From assembly GCF_001042635.1 (NCBI RefSeq), contig NZ_AP012331.1:2666001-2730000 (forward strand): a DNA stretch of 64,000 nucleotides, read 5' to 3'. The notes under the pieces were generated by a model. The model ran no database searches. It had not been told where the DNA came from and saw only the letters and a list, made by a program, of their open reading frames with translations. Positions within the stretch are counted from its first letter, which is position 1; each line of letters opens with the position of its first letter. This document shows, piece by piece, positions 16,923-25,772 of the stretch. Made by a program: the position numbers and the translations under genes. The DNA comes from Bifidobacterium scardovii JCM 12489 = DSM 13734 (GTDB lineage: Bacteria; Actinomycetota; Actinomycetes; Actinomycetales; Bifidobacteriaceae).

Positions 16923-18658
16923 CAGTTGTAGCCCTTCACCTGGCGGAACACGGCGGCCAGATCTCCGCTGCGGCCATCGAACACCTTCGCGTTGGACAAG
17001 CTGGCGATGTCCTTGAGCTGGTCGGGGTCGGCGTCGCCGAACATGATCGGGAAGATCGGCACCCTGCGCTCCTCGCTGCGGTAACGGTCCTGGAAGCTGC
17101 TGCGGTCGGCGGTCTCGGACTGGCCGTCGGTCATGAGCACGATGGCCGTGGTGTACCGGCCCGGGTCGCTCGGCATATTGGCGGACAGCGCCGCGTTGAG
17201 ACCGTCGTAGATGTTGGTGCCGCCGTCCGCGGCCAGCTCCTCGGCATGGTCGAGCAGCGCCGCGGTGTCCGTGCCGCCGGCGCGCACCGGCGTCATCGCG
17301 GTCTGGTTGAACGGGATGAGGATGTTGACGTCGCCGTCGCCGGGTTCGATCATCGATGCGGTGGCTTCGGTCTTGTCGAGCGCGGCGTTGAGCCCGCGCA
17401 CCACGCCGTCCTTGCCGGCTCCCGACATGGAGCCGGAATAGTCCACGACCCATACGGTCCAGCTGGGCTTGCGCAGATTGTGCTGATAGATGTTGAGCGC
17501 CTGGCTGATCACGGATGCGGCCGGCATCGGGATGGCCTTGAGCGCGTCGGAACCGGTGGTGATGCCCCATTCGGCGCGGAACGCCTGCTGCACGGCGTGG
17601 TCGGAGGAGTAGGCGAGCGTGCCGCCAAGCCCGGTGCGCCGGCCGGCACGCTCGAACAGGAGCTTGCAGTCCTTGGATTCGAGCGCCCTCGCGAAGGCGC
17701 CGTACGCATCGGAGACGGACTGGGCCTGGCCGCGGTCGACGTAGCCGAGCGGCGAATCGGAGACCGCGATGCCATCGGAGGGGTAGACGGCGAGCAGCGG
17801 ATCCTTGCCGTCAGCGGTGAGCTGCTTGTCGGCGGCGATCACCAGCGACTCGTAGTTGACCATCGCGTCGAACCTGCCGGGATCGGCCACTACCATGTCC
17901 TTGAGCCAGTCCGACGACCCGGACGAGCGGTCGACGCCGGAGAGCAGGGTCTTGACGGAGTCCTGCAGGGTCGCGTCGTTGAGGTCGTCGGCGGTGAGGG
18001 CCTGGTTCTTGCCGCTCAGCGCGGTCAGGAACGCCAGGTAGGCAGAGGCGCCCGAATTCGACTGCGTGGCGCTGGTCATCGAGAAGGTGAGGTCGCCGGA
18101 TTTGACCGCCTTGATCAGGTCGGCGGTGCTCACCGGCGTGGTGGTGCCGTCGCCGCTCGCCCACCCGAGGCTGACGGCCTTGGACTTGGCGATGCCGAAG
18201 ACGATCGGCGTGGTGGAGGTGCTCTGCTGTTCCTTGACGATGTGCTTGGTGTCGCCCATCGAGATCCAGATCGAGCTCGCCGGCCAGACGGCGTCGTAGT
18301 CGCCGCCGCCGTTCAGCGTGGTCATGATGTCGAGCGAGCCCATGTAGTCGAGCGTGACGGCGACCTTCGAGCTGTCGACCGCCTGCTGGATCGCGTCGGC
18401 GACCTCCTTGTTCTCGGAGCCGGACGCGATGCGCAGCGTCGCCATCGCCTTGCCCTTCGCCGGGGTGAAGGACTGCGTTTTGGCGCTGCTCGCGTTATTG
18501 CCGGTACCGCCGAACATGCCTACCAATCCGTTGGTGGCGGAGCATCCGCCGAGCGCCATGATCATGCCGGCGATCACCGTGGCCGCGACGAACGCGACCG
18601 ATCTCCTCATCGCCTTCGAAGCCGCCGTTGCCGAGCGCATCGCCGTTGAGTGGCCCAT
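16922..18658 (-). CDS. lipoprotein with solute-binding and von Willebrand A domains
   Basis: 578 aa. A lipoprotein signal ends at the lipobox ALGGC, so the protein is anchored outside the membrane. Residues ~55-350 resemble a periplasmic-binding fold (TLRIASGSENKEVADAIQQA, YDAVWPASSIWI, PIVFGIAKSKAVSLGWASG). From ~375 on there is a vWA domain with a MIDAS start VVDYSGSMSG and later VLMTDGQSETAD, expected to bind a divalent metal and a protein ligand. It heads the operon with XpaC, a second binding-like protein and TelA. The start at 18658 leaves GGAAAG at proper spacing; an ATG at 18664 is also in frame. Confidence 0.82.
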   Translation of the reverse strand: MGHSTAMRSATAASKAMRRSVAFVAATVIAGMIMALGGCSATNGLVGMFGGTGNNASSAKTQSFTPAKGKAMATLRIASGSENKEVADAIQQAVDSSKVAVTLDYMGSLDIMTTLNGGGDYDAVWPASSIWISMGDTKHIVKEQQSTSTTPIVFGIAKSKAVSLGWASGDGTTTPVSTADLIKAVKSGDLTFSMTSATQSNSGASAYLAFLTALSGKNQALTADDLNDATLQDSVKTLLSGVDRSSGSSDWLKDMVVADPGRFDAMVNYESLVIAADKQLTADGKDPLLAVYPSDGIAVSDSPLGYVDRGQAQSVSDAYGAFARALESKDCKLLFERAGRRTGLGGTLAYSSDHAVQQAFRAEWGITTGSDALKAIPMPAASVISQALNIYQHNLRKPSWTVWVVDYSGSMSGAGKDGVVRGLNAALDKTEATASMIEPGDGDVNILIPFNQTAMTPVRAGGTDTAALLDHAEELAADGGTNIYDGLNAALSANMPSDPGRYTTAIVLMTDGQSETADRSSFQDRYRSEERRVPIFPIMFGDADPDQLKDIASLSNAKVFDGRSGDLAAVFRQVKGYN

Positions 18659-18853
18659 CCGCATCTCTTTCCGTGTCGTGATCCGAATACACTACGTACC
18701 CGTATTCACGACAATAGACATGCGGTCTAGCCCCGGGCGAGCGCTCGGTTACGCGAACATGAATTCATGCTGAATTCTGCATCCGACGGGGGTTTGCGGT
18801 GATATGGGCGGGATCGCGCCCATATGACCACCCTATCGCGCATTGCCTGACGT

Positions 18854-18880
18854 CTGGCTCCCCTCGTTGAGGGGAGCCAG
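18854..18880. repeat. dispersed palindromic repeat (GGCTCCCCTC family)
   Basis: A 27-bp hairpin: CTGGCTCCCCTC and its complement around GTT. It matches the family found at many intergenic sites in the window. Confidence 0.9.
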
Positions 18881-18894
18881 AATTTGTTTGCACC

Positions 18895-19156
18895 TCCCCA
18901 TTACCATGTTTAGTAGGTCCTGATGGTCGGGACCGGGCCGCCGGTTCCGGTATGACTTTCCCGCCCTGTCGTTGATGATCCGGGGGGTGTTGTCGCCGGG
19001 AGCGGGGACGCTCGCTGACCGCTGATAGGAACCAGGCCGGCCGCATGGACGCGCTGGGGCGCATGGCGCAGGTCTCGTCGTAATGTGGATGCGGCACGGG
19101 CGTCAGGACTCCTCCGAGCCCGCGGCGGCCGCGCAGCCTTCATGACGGGAGAGACG
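18895..19156 (+). ncRNA. candidate IS110 bridge-RNA region
   Basis: IS110-family recombinases are known to be guided by a bridge RNA encoded in the non-coding end of the element, upstream of the recombinase gene in the IS110 group. This leader has the expected length (about 180-260 nt), no reading frame, and several self-complementary GC stretches, e.g. GGGACCGGGCCGCCGGTTCCGG near 18940. Exact RNA ends and loop sequences cannot be fixed by eye. Confidence 0.45.
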
Positions 19157-20359
19157 ATGATGACTCCGGACGACATCGACGTGTGGGTCGGCCTGGACGT
19201 GGGCAAGAGCGCGCACCACGCCTGCGCCCTCGACCATGACGGGAACACCCCGTACGACAAGCCGGTCAGGCAGGACGAGAAGGCCATCCGCACGATGCTG
19301 GGCAAGCTCTCCAAGCACGGCCGCGTGCTGCTGGTCGTGGACCAGCCCAACACCATCGGCTCCCTGCCCCTGACCGTGGCCAGAAGCATGGGGATCACGG
19401 TCGCCTACCTTCCCGGCGGCGCGATGCGCAGGACCGCGCAGCTGCTGCCCGGAGCCGCGAAGACCGACCAAAGGGACGCGCACGTGATCGCGTGGGCCGC
19501 GCTCAAGCTGCCCGAGACGCTCAGGGACGCGGGCCCGGACGACGAGACCCTCGCCGCGCTGAAGATGCTCTCCGGCCACGACGAGGACCTCGCCCACGAA
19601 TCCACCCGCCACGTCAACCGCCTGCGGAGCCTGCTGCTGCAGACCCACCCCGCGTTCGAACGCGCGCTCAAGGGAGAGAGAATCACGCGCGACGCCACGC
19701 TCGCCCTGCTCGAACACTACGGTGGGCCCGCGGGCATGAAAACGATGGGCATCGAAGAGGTCAGGGCGTGGGCCAAGGCCAACGGCCTGCGCGCCGGCGC
19801 CATCATCGACGACATGTTCAAGGCGATCGGCGAGCAGACCGTCACCGTGCCCGGCACCCTCATGGCCGAGACCATCATCCCCTCCATCGCCCACGACATC
19901 AAGGCGATCAAGGACCGGCGGCGCGAGGCCGGCCGCCAAGTCGAGGCTCTCCTGGAGGGCCACCCTCTTCCCACGGTCCTGACGTCGATGCCCGGGATAG
20001 GCGCCGGGACCGCAAGCAGCATCCTCCTCGGCATCGGCGGCGACATCGCCAACTTCAAATCGTCCGCCCATCTGGCCGCATACGCGGGCATATCGCCGGT
20101 CACCAGCCAGTCCGGCACCAGCATCAAAGGCGAACGGCCCTCCAGGCGGGGCAACAAGCGACTCAAGAACGCATTATGGCAGACGGCGTTCGTCGCATCC
20201 ACCAAGCACCCGCCGTCGATCGCCTACTACAAACGCAAACGCGAACAGGGCAAGCACCACAACGCCGCCGTCATCTGCCTCGCGCGCCGACGCCGCGACG
20301 TGATCTACAGCATGCTCAAAAACGGCACCCTCTACCAGGAACCCGACCTCGCAGCCTGA
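19157..20359 (+). CDS. IS110-family transposase (DEDD recombinase)
   Basis: 400 aa. The N-terminal RuvC-like DEDD domain starts with WVGLDVGKSAHHACALDHDG, continues with LLVVDQPNTIG and has AAKTDQRDAHVIAW. The C-terminal Transposase_20 domain has LTSMPGIGAGTASSILLGIG and AYAGISPVTSQSG, with the conserved Ser of this subfamily in the latter part. The frame is intact. GGGAGAG precedes the ATG at 19157; an earlier ATG at 19142 is less likely. Element ends are not obvious because the group lacks terminal inverted repeats. Confidence 0.93.
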   Translation: MMTPDDIDVWVGLDVGKSAHHACALDHDGNTPYDKPVRQDEKAIRTMLGKLSKHGRVLLVVDQPNTIGSLPLTVARSMGITVAYLPGGAMRRTAQLLPGAAKTDQRDAHVIAWAALKLPETLRDAGPDDETLAALKMLSGHDEDLAHESTRHVNRLRSLLLQTHPAFERALKGERITRDATLALLEHYGGPAGMKTMGIEEVRAWAKANGLRAGAIIDDMFKAIGEQTVTVPGTLMAETIIPSIAHDIKAIKDRRREAGRQVEALLEGHPLPTVLTSMPGIGAGTASSILLGIGGDIANFKSSAHLAAYAGISPVTSQSGTSIKGERPSRRGNKRLKNALWQTAFVASTKHPPSIAYYKRKREQGKHHNAAVICLARRRRDVIYSMLKNGTLYQEPDLAA

Positions 20360-20724
20360 AACCCGAACGGCCAGCAAGAACACCGGACCCACCGGCAAGG
20401 CGAAGCACGCCCACAACAACCCGCCAAAATCCCGACATCAACCCCTACAGAGTTGACAAAAACATAGGAACACCCCCCGTGAATGTTTTCCGACATCCCC
20501 ACGTTCCTCACTTCTTGATGCACATTTCAGGTACCGTTCGATGGTACCCTCATTAACGCTCAACACGGCTCTATGAACGTATGCCACTTCACCTGCATGC
20601 GTAGGGGCACGAGTCTTTCCCAGCGTACACGGCAATGTCAATGAAGATTGATCCTCCCGCTGGCGGGAGGTGGCGCATAGCGCCGGAGAGTGGTCGAATG
20701 CTCGATGCCGCGGGGCCGCCGCTA

Positions 20725-20774
20725 TGCTCCCCTCAGTCGCCTGCGGCGACAGCTCCCCTCAGAGAGGGGAGCCG
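20725..20774. repeat. dispersed palindromic repeat (two-hairpin form)
   Basis: Layout: GCTCCCCTCAG, a small hairpin TCGCCTGCGGCGA, then GCTCCCCTCAGAGAGGGGAG. The same order of parts recurs at 47050 and, interrupted, at 8069. Confidence 0.9.
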
Positions 20775-20837
20775 GATACCTTCGTATTGCAGACTTGCGG
20801 CGCGGGCCGCTGTTCGTTTGCGCAACGGCCCCGGTCC

Positions 20838-20935
20838 GCAATAACGGACTCGCCTGCGGCGAGGCCCGACGTTGCCGAGGCGCTGCCGCACCTCGGCCGG
20901 GACCTGTTGGGAGTCCACCGGACTCCCAACAGGGT
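20838..20935 (-). terminator. composite hairpin element after leuD
   Basis: It contains ACGGACTCGCCTGCGGCGAG followed by a long stem GTTGGGAGTCC-ACC-GGACTCCCAAC immediately beyond the leuD stop. Related blocks end other leftward operons at 35.8 and 47.3 kb. There is no clear T-run, so termination is inferred. Confidence 0.5.
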
Positions 20936-20945
20936 GCACGGAACG

Positions 20946-21629
20946 CTAGTTCCGCTCACTCAACGGTCCCGGCCACGTATCCTCTTCGGGCTCGCGGGCG
21001 GAGGCGATGGGCTGCTCGGGCAGGTGCTTGGCCGGAATCGTCTTCGGCTTGAACGGGAACTTCTCGGCGCGCATCTTCTCGTAGGCAGCGATGTCGTCCT
21101 CGTGCTGCAGCGTCAGGTCGATGTCGTCATAGCCGTTCATCAGGCGCCAGCGCGTGTAGTCGTTGACCTCGAAGGGGAGGGTCACGTCGCCGCAGGTCAC
21201 GGTGCGCTGTTCCAGATCGACGGTCATCGAACGGCCCGGCTCCTCCTCGAGGAGCTTCCACAGCAGTTCGACCGATTCCTGCGGCATGATCGCCGCAAGC
21301 ACGCCGTTCTTGGCGGTGTTGCCGTAGAAGATATCGGCGAAGCGCGGCGAGATCACCACGCGGAAGCCATAGTCATGCAGCGCCCAGACGGCATGCTCGC
21401 GGGACGATCCGATGCCGAAGTCCGGGCCGGCCACCAGGATCTGCCCCTTCTTGTACGCCTCCTGGTTGAGCACGAAATCGGGATTGCGGCGCCATGCGTA
21501 GAACAGCGCGTCGTCGAACCCGGTCTTGGTCACGCGCTTGAGGAACACCGCGGGAATGATCTGATCCGTATCGACGTTCGAGCGGCGCAACGGCACGCCG
21601 ACGCCGGTGAGTGTGGTGAGTTTTTCCAT
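20946..21629 (-). CDS. leuD: 3-isopropylmalate dehydratase small subunit
   Basis: 227 aa, the usual length. It opens [20 protein letters not shown] and continues [20 protein letters not shown], then [21 protein letters not shown], the swivelling-domain signature of LeuD. With LeuC it isomerises 2-isopropylmalate to 3-isopropylmalate in leucine synthesis. It lies 58 bp after leuC on the same strand, the two being separated by a short palindrome. Confidence 0.97.
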   Translation of the reverse strand: MEKLTTLTGVGVPLRRSNVDTDQIIPAVFLKRVTKTGFDDALFYAWRRNPDFVLNQEAYKKGQILVAGPDFGIGSSREHAVWALHDYGFRVVISPRFADIFYGNTAKNGVLAAIMPQESVELLWKLLEEEPGRSMTVDLEQRTVTCGDVTLPFEVNDYTRWRLMNGYDDIDLTLQHEDDIAAYEKMRAEKFPFKPKTIPAKHLPEQPIASAREPEEDTWPGPLSERN

Positions 21630-21651
21630 TGTTGCAAAATCCTTCTTGTCG

Positions 21652-21673
21652 GGCTCCCCTTGGAAGGGGAACC
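21652..21673. repeat. short palindrome between leuC and leuD
   Basis: GGCTCCCCTTGGAAGGGGAACC, a single-hairpin relative of the GGCTCCCCTC family lying inside the leuCD transcript. It could tune leuD expression or mRNA stability. Confidence 0.75.
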
Positions 21674-21687
21674 GATAACTGGGCGGT

Positions 21688-23091
21688 CTACAGGTCCGCC
21701 GGCGACGAGATCGTGCCGCGGATGGCGGTTGCGGCGGCGACCTGCGGCGAGGCGAGGTGCGTGCGCGAGCCCTTGCCCTGGCGACCCTCGAAGTTGCGGT
21801 TCGACGTGGAGATCGAACGCTCCCCCGGCACCAGCTTGTCGGGATTCATGCCCAGGCACATCGAGCATCCGGCGTTGCGCCATTCCGCGCCGAAGTCCTT
21901 GAACACCCGGTCCAGACCTTCGGCCTCCGCCTGCAGGCGCACGCGGGACGAGGCCGGCACCACGAGCACGCGGTGGATCGACTTCGCCTTGTGCTGCCCC
22001 TTCATGATCGCTGCCGCGGCGCGCAGATCCTCGATGCGCCCGTTCGTGCACGAACCGATGAACACGGTGTCCACCGGGATGTCCTTGATCCGCATGCCGG
22101 GCTCGAGGCCCATGTAGTCGAGCGCCCGCTCGGCGGCGGCGCGCTTGGTGGCGTCGGCGATCTGCGACGGCACCGGCACGTTCGCGGTGATCGGCAGGCC
22201 CTGGCCGGGGTTCGTGCCCCAGGTCACGTACGGCGCCAGATCCTCGGCGTTCAGGTCGACGACCGTGTCGAACACGGCGTCGTCATCGGTCTTGATCGTC
22301 TTCCAGTAGGCGACGGCTTTGTCCCACATCTCGCCTTCGGGCGCGTGCGGGCGGCCCTTCAGGTACTCGAACGTGGTCTCGTCAGGCGCGATCATGCCGG
22401 CGCGGGCGCCGGCCTCGATCGACATGTTGCAGATCGTCATGCGCGCGTCCATCGACAGGTTGCGGATCGCCTCGCCCCGATATTCGATGACGTGGCCCTG
22501 GCCGCCGCCCGTGCCGATCTTCGCGATGATGGCCAGAATGATGTCCTTCGCGGTGACGCCCTTCGGCAGCTCGCCGTTCACGTTGATCGCCATCGTCTTG
22601 AACGGCTTGAGGCTCAGCGTCTGCGTGGCCATCACATGCTCGACCTCGGACGTGCCGATGCCGAAGGCGAGCGCGCCGAACGCGCCGTGCGTCGAGGTGT
22701 GCGAATCGCCGCACACGATGGTCATGCCCGGCTGAGTCAGGCCCAGAATCGGCGCGAAGGCGTGCACGATGCCCTGATCGGCGTCGCCGAGCGGGTGCAG
22801 CCGCACGCCGAACTCCTTGCAGTTCTTCTCCAGCGTGCTCAGCTGCAGCGCGCTGGTCTTGTCCGGATTCGGCCGGTCGATGTCGACCGTCGGGGTGTTG
22901 TGGTCTTCGGTGGCGATGAGCTGATCGACGTGGCGCGGCTTGCGCCCCGCCAGACGCAGGCCCTCGAACGCCTGCGGACTGGTGACCTCGTGCATCAGCA
23001 TCAGGTCGATGTACAGCAAATCAGGCGCTCCGTCGCTGCCTTTGCGTACCAAATGATCGGCCCAGACCTTCTCGGCCAGTGTCGTTCCCAT
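21688..23091 (-). CDS. leuC: 3-isopropylmalate dehydratase large subunit
   Basis: 467 aa, matching typical LeuC. Start [18 protein letters not shown] has AGGAGGA 7 nt upstream. The aconitase-type 4Fe-4S cysteines are seen in [17 protein letters not shown] and [24 protein letters not shown] and [19 protein letters not shown] are also family blocks. The divergent neighbour is an IclR regulator resembling LtbR/NdgR, known in other actinobacteria to control leuCD. The leader carries an imperfect hairpin GCGTAAGG/CCTTATGC close to the ribosome site. Confidence 0.97.
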   Translation of the reverse strand: MGTTLAEKVWADHLVRKGSDGAPDLLYIDLMLMHEVTSPQAFEGLRLAGRKPRHVDQLIATEDHNTPTVDIDRPNPDKTSALQLSTLEKNCKEFGVRLHPLGDADQGIVHAFAPILGLTQPGMTIVCGDSHTSTHGAFGALAFGIGTSEVEHVMATQTLSLKPFKTMAINVNGELPKGVTAKDIILAIIAKIGTGGGQGHVIEYRGEAIRNLSMDARMTICNMSIEAGARAGMIAPDETTFEYLKGRPHAPEGEMWDKAVAYWKTIKTDDDAVFDTVVDLNAEDLAPYVTWGTNPGQGLPITANVPVPSQIADATKRAAAERALDYMGLEPGMRIKDIPVDTVFIGSCTNGRIEDLRAAAAIMKGQHKAKSIHRVLVVPASSRVRLQAEAEGLDRVFKDFGAEWRNAGCSMCLGMNPDKLVPGERSISTSNRNFEGRQGKGSRTHLASPQVAAATAIRGTISSPADL

Positions 23092-23264
23092 TCGGACTCC
23101 TCCTAATTTCTTCGCATAAGGTATTGCCCTTACGCATCCTGTGTGGTACATAGCCTATGGTTCCGCATCAGCCGCGACGAGCTTGGGGCCGGTATATGAG
23201 ACGGCCGGGAGCGGCCCGGCGACCCCCGATATCGCCGTTACAACACAACACGGCAAACGTCATT

Positions 23265-23293
23265 TTGCGTTTCACTATGTGAGATGGCATAAT
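23265..23293 (+). promoter_or_regulatory. promoter and operator of the IclR gene
   Basis: TTGCGT (23265-23270), a 17-bp spacer and CATAAT (23288-23293). The spacer holds the palindrome TCACTATGTGA (23272-23282), placed to block polymerase, so autoregulation is likely. The -10 lies only 8 nt before ATG, suggesting a leaderless mRNA. Confidence 0.65.
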
Positions 23294-23301
23294 CGACGAC
23301 T

Positions 23302-24120
23302 ATGACTTCCAACGCAGACGCAACCATGGCCGAAGAGCCCCTTGACGACGCCCCAGCCACGGACGACCAGTCCACGGCATTCCCCGTAGACGACGGGGAG
23401 ATCCATTCCGGCGTCGGCGTGCTCGACAAGACCGTGAAGATCCTTGACGCACTCGAATCCGGACCGGCCACGCTCGGTCAGCTGGTCGCCGCCACCGGAC
23501 TGGCCCGCCCGACCGCGCACCGGCTGGCGATTGCGCTCGAACGCCACCGTTTCGTGCTGCGCGATCAACACAGCCGTTTCGCGCTTGGATCGCGATTCGC
23601 CGAACTGGCCGCGGCCGCCGGCGAGGACCGTCTGCTGACCGCCGCCGGCCCGATCCTGCAGACGCTACTCGACCGCACCGGCGAATCGGCGCAGATCTAT
23701 CGCCGCCAGGGCGACCAGCGCATGTGCATCGCCGCCGTCGAGCGCGCGTCCGGCCTGCGCGATTCGATCCCCGTCGGCGCGATGCTGTCGATGGAAGCGG
23801 GCTCGGCCGCTCAGATCCTGCTGGCGTGGGAGGACTCGGAACGCCTGCATCAGGGACTTCGCCGCGCGAAGTTCAGCGCGACGAAGCTGGCCTCCGTGCG
23901 CAAGCGCGGATGGTCCGAATCCGTGAACGAGCGCGAGGACGGCGTGTGCTCGATCTCCGCACCGATCCGCAACGCCTCGGGCCAGGTGATCGCCGCGATC
24001 TCGATCTCCGGGCCGTCCGGCCGCATGGGCAACTCCCCCGGCCGCCGCTACGCCCCGCTCGTCATGGCCGCCGGCAAGTACCTCACCGACGCGCTCATCA
24101 AGGCTTCCGCCGGCCGCTGA
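23302..24120 (+). CDS. IclR-family regulator, likely LtbR/NdgR-like regulator of leuCD
   Basis: 272 aa. A ~45-residue acidic leader precedes the winged helix (VLDKTVKILDALESGPATLG, ATGLARPTAHRLAIAL), followed by the IclR effector domain (ERASGLRDSIPVGAMLSMEA, RKRGWSESVNEREDGVCSIS). Divergent orientation to leuC matches the ltbR-leuCD arrangement of corynebacteria and streptomycetes, where the protein represses leucine genes. The assignment to leu control is from synteny. The start has no Shine-Dalgarno site but a -10 element just upstream. Confidence 0.88.
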   Translation: MTSNADATMAEEPLDDAPATDDQSTAFPVDDGEIHSGVGVLDKTVKILDALESGPATLGQLVAATGLARPTAHRLAIALERHRFVLRDQHSRFALGSRFAELAAAAGEDRLLTAAGPILQTLLDRTGESAQIYRRQGDQRMCIAAVERASGLRDSIPVGAMLSMEAGSAAQILLAWEDSERLHQGLRRAKFSATKLASVRKRGWSESVNEREDGVCSISAPIRNASGQVIAAISISGPSGRMGNSPGRRYAPLVMAAGKYLTDALIKASAGR

Positions 24121-24163
24121 GCGATCACTGATTGCTCGATGAATACTTGACGCCCACGGTGAT

Positions 24164-24185
24164 GCTCCCCTCAGAGAGGGGAGCC
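24164..24185. repeat. dispersed palindromic repeat between convergent genes
   Basis: Single hairpin GCTCCCCTC/GAGGGGAGC around AGA, between the IclR stop and the metallophosphoesterase stop; it may end both transcripts. Confidence 0.85.
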
Positions 24186-24194
24186 AACAGGCAT

Positions 24195-25715
24195 CTACGC
24201 GAACAGGCCTCTGAGCGAGTCCCAGAGATTCTTCTTGTGCAGCAGGTTCATGCCTTCGCTCTCGGCCTTGACGTCGGCTATGTCGTATGAATAGGCCTTG
24301 CGGGAGCTGGGTTTGCCGACCAGGTCGCCGAATTCGAGCAGCTGCGTGCGCGGGTTGTGCGGGTGGCGGATGTCGAACTCGAACAACCTGGCCGCGCGCT
24401 TCTCCGGCGCTGGCCCATAGGACCCGAATCCGCAGGTCGGCGTGGCGACCATCATCATGCCGTCCAGTTCGCCGACGAACCCGTTGCGGTGATCGTGCCC
24501 GGCGACGATGCCGAAATAGCCCCGCTCCCCGCGCCGCCCATCCGCCTTGCCGGACTCGCCCTTGCCGGCCTCACCGCGGCCGCGCAGCACGTCGTACTCG
24601 CCGCAATCGGCATCGGGGCAGCTGATGCCCTCGCCCAGATAGCTGCCGGGCTGCATCTTCGACTCATCCATGACGTAGTACGCGGACGCATATGTGCGAT
24701 AACCCTGCATCGCGCCGGGCGCATTCGGCTCGGCCGGCGTGAGCAGCTCATAGTACTGCGGCAGGGGCATATGCTGGAACACCAACGATTGCGTGCCGAT
24801 GCGCGAGGGAATCGACGCGAGGAACCGCAGGGCCGCGCCCGACGGGCTGCCGTAACCGCCCTCGCGCGCGTAGTCGCCGGAATTGACCAATACCAATGCC
24901 AGCACGTTGCGGGTACGTTCCACATCCATCACCGGCAATGCGAGCGTACCGGGCTCGCAGGGAAACACCTGCTGGTCGGCCAGCCCGGACAGCGGCATCG
25001 TGCAGGACCGCGGTTCGGAAGGGGCGAAAGGATCCGCGGAATCGGCGGCCATGTCCTCGCCGTCCGCCCCGGCACCGGAAACGGCGCCGGGCGCAACCCC
25101 GGCATCGATCGGCGCGGCGTTGAGGCAGCCGGGGAATTCCCGGTAGATCGCGTCGAACTCATTCACATCGAGCCCGCACTGAAAATCGTGGTTGCCGTAG
25201 GTGACGGCGAACGGCACGCCGCGCTTGATCAGCGGGGCGAGGAACTGGCCGATGGCCTTGCGCGCCAGCTTGCGCGTCTTCTCCAGCTCCGCGGCACGGC
25301 GCTTGGACGCCGAACCGCTCTCGGAGAGGCGGTCCCCCGAACCGATGCGCGGGGACTGCGCGCCGGCGGCCTCCTGCTCGTCGCGCCAGCGCCGCTTGCG
25401 GAACGTGGCGGCGAAGGACGGGTCGTATCCGGCGATCTGGTTGCCGCTGAATACGACGATATCGGGGCGGGCCGCGTCGAGCGAGGTCTCGATCAGACGG
25501 ATCGTGTCCTTGGACACTTTCGGCCCGTCCTGAATGTCGGCGAACTGCAATACGCGGAATTTGCCGGAATGATGGAACTGCAGGCGACCCAGCCGCGCGG
25601 ACACGGATACGGGGCGCCCGTCGCCTTCGACGGGCGCCCCGTTCGGGCGCGGATTCGCCGCTTCGGCCGCGTTGCCGCCGCCCGTGGCGCCATCATTCCC
25701 ATAGAGTTCGGTCAT
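24195..25715 (-). CDS. calcineurin-like metallophosphoesterase
   Basis: 506 aa, no signal peptide. Metal-ligand motifs appear in order: RVLQFADIQDGPK (D), VVFSGNQI in place of the usual GD (N), AVTYGNHDFQ (GNHD), and GIVAGHDHRNGF (GHxH-like). The family hydrolyses phosphoesters; this subtype resembles Dcr2/purple-acid-phosphatase-like proteins and its substrate is unknown. Internal Gly/Asp/Ala-rich insertions near residues 115-130 and 205-230 lengthen it. It is the last gene of the run GH31 - binding protein - phosphoesterase (57-bp gap). Confidence 0.83.
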   Translation of the reverse strand: MTELYGNDGATGGGNAAEAANPRPNGAPVEGDGRPVSVSARLGRLQFHHSGKFRVLQFADIQDGPKVSKDTIRLIETSLDAARPDIVVFSGNQIAGYDPSFAATFRKRRWRDEQEAAGAQSPRIGSGDRLSESGSASKRRAAELEKTRKLARKAIGQFLAPLIKRGVPFAVTYGNHDFQCGLDVNEFDAIYREFPGCLNAAPIDAGVAPGAVSGAGADGEDMAADSADPFAPSEPRSCTMPLSGLADQQVFPCEPGTLALPVMDVERTRNVLALVLVNSGDYAREGGYGSPSGAALRFLASIPSRIGTQSLVFQHMPLPQYYELLTPAEPNAPGAMQGYRTYASAYYVMDESKMQPGSYLGEGISCPDADCGEYDVLRGRGEAGKGESGKADGRRGERGYFGIVAGHDHRNGFVGELDGMMMVATPTCGFGSYGPAPEKRAARLFEFDIRHPHNPRTQLLEFGDLVGKPSSRKAYSYDIADVKAESEGMNLLHKKNLWDSLRGLFA

Positions 25716-25772
25716 ACCGAATACCTTACCGCGATACCTTGGGGAACACGGTAAGGTTCGGGGTTCATCGTG

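Larger units (their letters stand above)
18665..19156. other. intergenic region, including the non-coding leader of the IS110 element
   Basis: No gene seen. From left: promoter region of the vWA operon, a hairpin GATATGGGCG/CGCCCATAT-type near 18800-18826, a palindromic repeat at 18854-18880, and about 260 nt of GC-rich, hairpin-prone sequence before the IS110 transposase. Confidence 0.75.
18890..20490 (+). mobile_element. IS110-family insertion sequence (ends approximate)
   Basis: The limits are estimates: the left end lies after the palindromic repeat at 18880 and the right end shortly after AGTTGACAAAAACATAGGAA near 20451-20470. The TTGACA at 20453-20458 points outwards, as expected if the circular intermediate forms a hybrid promoter across the joined ends. 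Confidence 0.6.
20491..20945. other. repeat-rich intergenic region downstream of leuD
   Basis: No gene seen. It contains the hairpins CCTCCCGCTGGCGGGAGG (20655-20672), a palindromic repeat unit (20725-20774), and a composite terminator-like element (20838-20935) ending in the strong stem GTTGGGAGTCC/GGACTCCCAAC. Confidence 0.8.

Noticed and set aside
20523..20555. Paired GGTACC palindromes after the IS110 element as a regulatory site
   Set aside because: Only two 6-bp sites near one another with no gene to control; chance is likely.
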